A stretch of DNA of 11,142 nucleotides, from assembly GCA_031556065.1 (NCBI GenBank), contig JAVBTR010000082.1, positions 1 through 11,142 on the forward strand, read 5' to 3'. How positions within the stretch are numbered: the stretch's first letter is position 1; every line of letters begins with the position of its first letter. The notes below the pieces were generated by a model. The model was not told the DNA's origin. It did not search any database and saw nothing but the letters and a program-made list of their open reading frames with translations. Below are positions 6,341 to 11,142 of the stretch, in pieces. The stretch comes from JAVBTR01 sp031556065 (GTDB taxonomy: Bacteria; Bacillota; Clostridia; Christensenellales; Aristaeellaceae). Both the position numbers and the translations under genes were made by a program.

Positions 6341-7598
6341 AGCGCGCGGCACCCCAGGCGGCTTCCTCCTTGCATAGGGGAAGGGTAAGAGGCAAACCGA
6401 AGCGGCTTTCAAGGGCACGCCGCAATGCCGGGTTTTGGCGGATGGCGTTGCCGGAGCCGATGAGCTTTTCGGGTTTATGGGGCAACAAGGGTATGGCCGA
6501 TTCGTAAAGCGTGAAAAGGGTATCCGTCATGCCTTGCAAAAAAGCGGCGATGAGATGAGGCGCAGTTAAATTGTCTGGGCCTATTTGGCTGATGCTGCCT
6601 TTCTTTAAGGGCTCCTGGCGGGTACCTAAAAAATCGGCGCACACATGAAGTGGATCGGCAAAAGCCGGGACATTAAGGGCTGCTTCATTCATAAGAGGGT
6701 AGATATCCTTTGGGGCAATGCCAAAAAGAGCGGCGCAGGAACGCAAAAACTGTTCCAGCACGGCATATGCCTGGCCGCCGCAGAGGGCTGCGCCTGTAAG
6801 CAAGTAAGTGTCGTTTAAAAAAGGGCGAAGCTCTAAGGGGGCGGGAGGCGGTAGAAAATGGGGGATCAGTATGGAAACCTGGCTGCCTGTGCCAATGTTT
6901 ACGGCAAGGCTTCCTTCTGCCGTTCCTGCCGCGCCTAGAAAGCTGGCCTGGTGATCCCCCAAGGCTGTGTAAACAGGGATGTGGGCGGCGGTTTCTCCTA
7001 AAACCCGGGGTGAAGAGCAAACCTCCGGGAAAAACCGAGGGTCCAGCGAAAGGGTGTCTATGGCTGTGGTATCAAAGGCTTGGGCAGCCAAATCGAATAA
7101 GCCCAGGCTGGCGGCCTGGGTGGTATGCAAAAGCGGACGGGCACGGCGGCATAGTGCCATGCCCACATAATCGGCAATGGTGCAAAGCCCCGCCGCGTTT
7201 TTAGAAACGCGGTTTTCCAATAGGTGCTGATAATAGGTGGCACAGCCGTAACCGGGGTGGATGGGATGGCCGGTTTTGCTTTCGATGGCTAAGGCTGCCT
7301 GCTCATCCCCTTTAAATTGCCAGGTGTAAAGCGGGCTTTGGGCCAAGCCGGAAGAATCCACGTAAAGGATGCCGTGCATCTGCCCCGTTAGGCCTATGGC
7401 TTTGACAGGGGCATGGCTTTCTTGAATTTTGGCCACCATGGCTTCACAATGGGCGGCAATGGCTTTGGCATCCTGTACCCCCGGGGATAATTCAAAGCTA
7501 TTAGGGGACTGTATGGAATCCAGCAGGGTATTGGTGCTGTCATCCATAAGAACGCATTTAAGGGTGGTTGTACCAATATCTAACCCAATTACAGGCAT
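6324..7598 (-). CDS. FGGY-family carbohydrate kinase, sedoheptulokinase-like
   Basis: This 424-residue cytosolic kinase transfers the ATP gamma-phosphate to a sugar. The phosphate-1 loop is at 5-14 (GLDIGTTTLK). The sugar-side motif TGQMHGI is at 71-77. The catalytic base is Asp215 in ALGDHQAS, phosphate-2 is NIGTGSQ (234-240), and the adenosine/C-terminal motif is GSGNAIRQN (381-389) with EEAAWGAA near the end. The segments GYGCATYY (116-123) and QAASLGLFD (161-169) resemble sedoheptulokinase more than xylulokinase. It is somewhat short for the family (about 480-500 is usual), with all core motifs present. Start ATG 7598 overlaps the upstream oxidoreductase stop as TAATG. Its ribosome binding site GGAGGG lies inside that gene's final codons (EGSF), which suggests translational coupling. 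The exact sugar is uncertain. Confidence 0.85.
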   Translation of the reverse strand: MPVIGLDIGTTTLKCVLMDDSTNTLLDSIQSPNSFELSPGVQDAKAIAAHCEAMVAKIQESHAPVKAIGLTGQMHGILYVDSSGLAQSPLYTWQFKGDEQAALAIESKTGHPIHPGYGCATYYQHLLENRVSKNAAGLCTIADYVGMALCRRARPLLHTTQAASLGLFDLAAQAFDTTAIDTLSLDPRFFPEVCSSPRVLGETAAHIPVYTALGDHQASFLGAAGTAEGSLAVNIGTGSQVSILIPHFLPPPAPLELRPFLNDTYLLTGAALCGGQAYAVLEQFLRSCAALFGIAPKDIYPLMNEAALNVPAFADPLHVCADFLGTRQEPLKKGSISQIGPDNLTAPHLIAAFLQGMTDTLFTLYESAIPLLPHKPEKLIGSGNAIRQNPALRRALESRFGLPLTLPLCKEEAAWGAARFALLA

Positions 7599-10225
7599 TA
7601 AAATGATCCCTCCAATTGCTTTAGGGCCATTTGCGCGGATAAACGGATGGGCACGGCAGGGGCGGTGGAAAGCGCTAAAAGAGTTTCCAAGCCCACAGGG
7701 TCTCCAAGGGTGGCCAGGGCGCTGCCTAAGGCCAAACGAAGCATGGCGAATCGTTCGGCCAATAAAGGATCGGCGGTCTGGCTGCCTGTAAGCTCTTCAA
7801 GGGCTAAAAGGCGTTTGAGCAGGGGGATAAACGCCTTATCCACACGGCTTTGGGCCACATAGGCAAAGCATTCCACATAGCAATAGATACCCGCCCGAAG
7901 ATCGTGATAATCCCGTTCTGAATGCACAAGGCGATTAAGAACTTCCGTAAAAAGGGATTCTGCGGGGGTTTTTACCTGAGCTAGGGCATTTAAAAGGTAG
8001 ACGGCTTCCGGCATCAGTCCATGATCGGGCAAAAGCTGGCCAAAGGTAACAGGGCCTTCCCGGCGGGGCAAGGCATCCGTCCTTTTAAGCCATTCTTCAA
8101 TGGCTCCGATGACTTCCGGCGCACCGGCTTCATCGCCGTGAAAAAGCAGCAGCCGTGAAAGGATCAGCCGCCGGCCTTGGGGCGCGGCTTTAAGAGCCTG
8201 CCTTAAAAGGGGCAGGATTTCCTTTGAATCGGCCAAGAAACAGGCGATTACAGGAGGCTGTTCCCTTATGTAGGAGGAAGGATTCATTTCCAGCCATTCC
8301 ATGGGTGTATTATCTTCAAGGGCGGAAATGGCATAGGGTAGATCGGTTATGGGCTTAGGCAGGGGCAAGAGCCTTTGTCCGCCTGCACTTTGAATGGCTG
8401 CCCTTACCCCGGCGGCTTCCCAAGGGTTAACGCCCTGGCGAATAGCCTGTGAAGCCAACACGCCCAGGGCAAAGCCCTGTTGCTGCAAATCCGGCTGCAT
8501 GCGAAGACCTGGGAAGGCATCGTGGGTACAGCCCATGGCTTTGCCGCCCACTAAAAGTCCCTTTAGGGGCTGGTCATCCTTTGAAAGGGGGATCATCGCC
8601 CCCAAAGGAACGTTCATCAGCAAATTTGGCGGCAAAAGGCCGTTGTAAACCAGCTTGGAGGTTAATTTGCCCTTTGGGTCATAATTGCTGAAGCACTGGT
8701 AAAGGGTATCCTCCGGTGCCTCCATGGCAAGGAGGGCTTCCAAGGTTACATCCTTCATGCTTTTGATATGGCGGCTCTCCCGCAGGGCCACATAGCCTCC
8801 ATGATCGTACATCTCTTTGCCCCGAAGCCGCCCGGCAATAATAAAGCGGGTGGTATCCAAGGGGCAGCCGATATGCACCATGGTGGAAAAATTGTTGCGG
8901 TAATTAGCAGGGGTGGTGTATTGGGCCAAGGAACCCCAATAGGTAAGGGCATCGTTCTGGCCGCCATAGGTGTGACGGGATCCTGCGAACATGGCAATAT
9001 CACCATCCCCTGTGCAATCGATGGTGATGGCCCCATAAGCCAGATGCAATTTTCCGCTTTTAGCATAAGCAACCCCTGTAACGGTATCGCCAGTCTTCAT
9101 GCAGCCGCAAATGGCGGCTCCAAACCCAATGGAAACACCGGCTTCTTTAAGCAGCTGATAAAGGGCGTAGGCCTTCAAATCTGGCAAAAACACATCGTTC
9201 TCGTTCCACAGGCACTTGCTTCTTGGAAGCGCCAATTCCCTATAAAGGGCATCCAACTTTTGATCGATCATAGCTGTGGCCCCATCCCTGGTACCAAACC
9301 AGTAAATGCTTACACCGCCGATGGTTCCCGTGCCGCCCAAAACCCCATTCATTTCCAATAGCAGTACCTTTCGCTCTTGCCGAGCTGCGGAGAGAGCCGC
9401 CATGGCACCGGCGGTACCGCCCCCCGCCACCACCACATCCACCTGTTCGCAGGAGGCAATAGATGGCATGGGGACAGCGGTTTCACGCACAGGGTAAAGC
9501 GGGTTGTCAAAATACAGCGACGGGGCTTGGATGCCTTTGGCCGATAGGTTAATAAAGCCATGAGGGCAACAAAGCCCTGCCCTTATGGCTTTAGCAATAT
9601 CGAAGCCTTCAATAGGCGCGCAGGCAATGCCGCTTCGGGCCAAGGTGAGCCCCGGCCTTGATTCCTTCGCTTGCTTAAAGGCCTCCAGCGCCAGGGTATA
9701 GCATTCATCCTGGGGGCAAACTTCGGGAATGGAGACCTTTAAAACATCGTGCACGCTGCCCTCCATGACATGCAATGAAAAGCGGCGAGGGCCGGAAGAT
9801 ACTGTCATATCCATATCCCGACAATCATATACCCATTGGCAAGAGATGGCGTATAGCCCGGATTTATGGGCCACAGTCAAAAAACCATCCCGATAACCGA
9901 TAGCTTGCATTCCATACAAAAGCTGAATCCCGTTTTCAGATGCCAGCTCTTCTCCATGGCGCTTTAACCCATCGGGATGAAAGCGGCGACCTTGAAGCAG
10001 GCAGCTTGCGGGAAAAAGCATATCTGCAAAAGCATCCTCTCTGTTAACAGAAAAATGATACTCACCTGCGCGGTCCAGATCCCGGAAAAGGCAGGTTCCC
10101 TGCTCAATCAGCAGCACCTTTTCACCTTGACCGGCACGGAGAACAGCACAGCTCAGCCCAGCCACATTGCCACCTAGCACCACTGTTTCACTGCCTAAAA
10201 GAGTATGCACAAGAAGCTTATCCAT
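7598..10225 (-). CDS. Large FAD-dependent oxidoreductase with degenerate N-terminal FAD module and helical C-terminus
   Basis: This 875-residue protein belongs to the FAD_oxidored/FAD-dependent dehydrogenase superfamily. The functional dinucleotide fold begins at 262 (VDVVVAGGGTAG, glycines 268-273; then KVLLLE). It is followed by IDCTGDGDIAMFAG (402-415) and the closing FAD segment LLVGGKAMGCTHDAFPGLRM (557-576) with GFALGVLASQAI (584-595). Residues 13-150 look like a second, decayed copy: TVVLGGNVAG has Asn in place of the middle glycine, then KVLLIE, and VYDCRDMDM stands where CTGDGD would be. Residues 615-875 are helical and leucine/alanine-rich, like HEAT-type repeats. A reading from TTG 10243 is possible, but that codon abuts GGAGG (10241-10237), which better serves ATG 10225. 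It is the first gene after the terminator and is coupled to the kinase. Oxidation of a sugar or glycoside is likely; the substrate is unknown. Confidence 0.8.
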   Translation of the reverse strand: MDKLLVHTLLGSETVVLGGNVAGLSCAVLRAGQGEKVLLIEQGTCLFRDLDRAGEYHFSVNREDAFADMLFPASCLLQGRRFHPDGLKRHGEELASENGIQLLYGMQAIGYRDGFLTVAHKSGLYAISCQWVYDCRDMDMTVSSGPRRFSLHVMEGSVHDVLKVSIPEVCPQDECYTLALEAFKQAKESRPGLTLARSGIACAPIEGFDIAKAIRAGLCCPHGFINLSAKGIQAPSLYFDNPLYPVRETAVPMPSIASCEQVDVVVAGGGTAGAMAALSAARQERKVLLLEMNGVLGGTGTIGGVSIYWFGTRDGATAMIDQKLDALYRELALPRSKCLWNENDVFLPDLKAYALYQLLKEAGVSIGFGAAICGCMKTGDTVTGVAYAKSGKLHLAYGAITIDCTGDGDIAMFAGSRHTYGGQNDALTYWGSLAQYTTPANYRNNFSTMVHIGCPLDTTRFIIAGRLRGKEMYDHGGYVALRESRHIKSMKDVTLEALLAMEAPEDTLYQCFSNYDPKGKLTSKLVYNGLLPPNLLMNVPLGAMIPLSKDDQPLKGLLVGGKAMGCTHDAFPGLRMQPDLQQQGFALGVLASQAIRQGVNPWEAAGVRAAIQSAGGQRLLPLPKPITDLPYAISALEDNTPMEWLEMNPSSYIREQPPVIACFLADSKEILPLLRQALKAAPQGRRLILSRLLLFHGDEAGAPEVIGAIEEWLKRTDALPRREGPVTFGQLLPDHGLMPEAVYLLNALAQVKTPAESLFTEVLNRLVHSERDYHDLRAGIYCYVECFAYVAQSRVDKAFIPLLKRLLALEELTGSQTADPLLAERFAMLRLALGSALATLGDPVGLETLLALSTAPAVPIRLSAQMALKQLEGSF

Positions 10226-10288
10226 GATAAAAATCGCCTCCAAGGATATTATAGCATGAGATTGGTTTTCTAGGATGGGGGAGTTTAA

Positions 10289-10326
10289 GGGGAAGGGCTT
10301 CTTTTTCCTAAAAGAAGCCCTTCCCC
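10289..10326 (-). terminator. Intrinsic terminator after the solute-binding protein gene, perfect 17-bp stem
   Basis: The arms 10289-10305 and 10310-10326 are fully complementary (GGGGAAGGGCTTCTTTT and its reverse complement) around a 4-base loop TCCT. The stem begins 24 bases after the solute-binding protein stop codon. The following minus-strand bases are TTAAACT, so the U-tract is poor. This may allow partial read-through to the oxidoreductase, as is common after highly expressed binding-protein genes. Confidence 0.8.
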
Positions 10327-10349
10327 CTCATAAAATTTCTATTTGCGTA

Positions 10350-11142
10350 TTACCTTGCCTGATACCACGCATCCATGGCATCGGCCAGGGCGCGGCCGCC
10401 CTTTGCGAACCAGTCTTCTACGAAGGTATCGTACTTAGCTATTTCGGCGGGATCGATGACCATCTTCATCAGGTTTTCACGGCTCATGGCAGTGAGTGTG
10501 GCGGAGTATTCGGTGAACTCGGGCAGCATGGGAGAGAAGCGGCTGATCTCTACGTATTTGTAGGCATCGCCCTTGGCGTTGAGGTCATCCCACATTTGGC
10601 CCATTTCCAGTTCCTTGTGGGCACGGGCGGAGAACAGGGGGGTGTACTTTGCGCCATCGTTGGTGGGGTAAAACCAGCGGCCCTTGTTCATATCGTTGAA
10701 GGCGGGGAAGATGGGGTAAAAGCTTCCGTCCTTCACTTCGTAGTGTACGTTTTCATCTCCCAGGATCAAGCGGGTATAGTGATCGGAGTTTAGGAAGTCG
10801 TTGCAATACTTGACCACCTCCGCAGCCTTTTGGGAGGATTTGGGAACGATGAGGCAGTTCTTCATGCCGCCGCGGGCAGCGATGCGGGGGGTGCTGTCAT
10901 CCTTGGAAAGGGGCGGCAGGTAAACCAGATCGGCGCCTTCAAAGTTGGCGCGAAGGGTGCGAAGGGCGGAAGAATCCCAGCAGCTAAGAGCCGCGCAGCC
11001 AACCACGCCGCTGGCTACCTTGTCTACCAACGCGGCGCCCTGGGTGGCGGGGAAGTCTGCGTCCAACAGCTTTTCTTGGTAGAGCTTGTGGATAAATTCA
11101 ACATATTCCTTCATGGCGGGCAGATCGTAGCCCACTACCAGC
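10350..11142 (-). CDS. ABC transporter extracellular solute-binding protein, 3' part (LplA/LipO-like)
   Basis: Only the C-terminal 263 residues are in the window. The frame runs open through the right edge (first visible residues LVVGYDLPAM), so the N-terminus with the expected lipoprotein signal peptide lies outside. Visible features fit large family-1 binding proteins that feed oligosaccharide or sugar ABC importers in Gram-positives: YVEFIHKLYQEKLLDADF, a G-V-A-type shift to SCWDSSALRTL, the segment IAARGGMKNCLIVPKSSQKAAEVVKYCNDFLN, and an aromatic-rich lobe (DGSFYPIFPAF, GRWFYPTN). Its codons are richer in C-ending synonyms than the neighbouring genes, consistent with high expression. The permease genes are presumably further upstream. 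It ends at a strong hairpin and probably supplies the substrate for the downstream enzymes. Confidence 0.82.
   Translation of the reverse strand, partial: LVVGYDLPAMKEYVEFIHKLYQEKLLDADFPATQGAALVDKVASGVVGCAALSCWDSSALRTLRANFEGADLVYLPPLSKDDSTPRIAARGGMKNCLIVPKSSQKAAEVVKYCNDFLNSDHYTRLILGDENVHYEVKDGSFYPIFPAFNDMNKGRWFYPTNDGAKYTPLFSARAHKELEMGQMWDDLNAKGDAYKYVEISRFSPMLPEFTEYSATLTAMSRENLMKMVIDPAEIAKYDTFVEDWFAKGGRALADAMDAWYQAR

Noticed and set aside
6979..7243. Several open frames of 60-110 codons opposite the kinase gene.
   Set aside because: They lack ribosome binding sites and family-like sequence and overlap a gene with all its catalytic motifs; they are antisense shadows.
8768..9361. 197-codon open frame on the plus strand inside the oxidoreductase gene.
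   Set aside because: It is low-complexity and hydrophilic without recognisable motifs, and it lies opposite the conserved FAD domain; it is a composition effect.
10248..10253. Minus-strand TATAAT just upstream of the oxidoreductase gene.
   Set aside because: The predicted start would lie on the GGAGG ribosome binding site, and the 16-18 base position upstream has no -35-like sequence.
1..11142. Searched for CRISPR arrays, tRNA or rRNA genes, transposases and toxin-antitoxin pairs.
   Set aside because: No regularly spaced repeats, cloverleaf sequences, transposase motifs or small paired genes were seen.

Overview
The window looks like chromosomal DNA of a Gram-positive, probably spore-forming Clostridia-type bacterium of medium GC content. 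This is inferred from strong AGGAGG-type ribosome binding sites, sigma-A-like promoters, A-rich/U-rich hairpin terminators, a LplA/LipO-like solute-binding protein and a collagen-like protein without a signal peptide. The species cannot be named from the sequence. There are seven protein genes (one cut by the window edge), one decayed gene, and one very unusual structured repeat at the left end.

Left part (1-3640). Positions 10-165 hold a compact element in which a 17-bp imperfect terminal inverted repeat encloses five small hairpins and two further nested stems, so that most bases can pair. It overlaps the 3' end of a leftward patatin-like phospholipase gene (152-1063). Divergent promoters separate that gene from a rightward two-gene unit: a zinc-type medium-chain dehydrogenase (1224-2423) and an amidohydrolase/lactonase-fold enzyme (2440-3315). 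Together these could oxidise a sugar or polyol and open the resulting lactone. Downstream lies the remnant of a TM2-domain gene (3398-3568) that still has a good promoter and a long terminator hairpin.

Middle part (3641-5092). A single gene (3726-4898) encodes a short cysteine-containing N-terminal region, a 13-triplet collagen-like stalk and a complete seven-bladed YVTN-type beta-propeller. It ends at a perfect 15-bp bidirectional terminator shared with the convergent genes to the right.

Right part (5093-11142). Four leftward genes form a carbohydrate-uptake and metabolism cluster. Reading in the direction of transcription they are the 3' part of an ABC-transporter solute-binding protein (10350-11142, continuing outside), a 17-bp-stem terminator, an 875-residue FAD-dependent oxidoreductase (7598-10225), a sedoheptulokinase-like FGGY sugar kinase (6324-7598) and an MFS permease (5093-6271). 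The oxidoreductase and kinase overlap by one base (TAATG) and are probably translationally coupled. The MFS gene follows after 52 bp and may also have its own weak promoter. A plausible reading, not proven, is that the cluster imports, oxidises and phosphorylates an unusual sugar or sugar derivative. The dehydrogenase/lactonase pair may belong to the same physiology.
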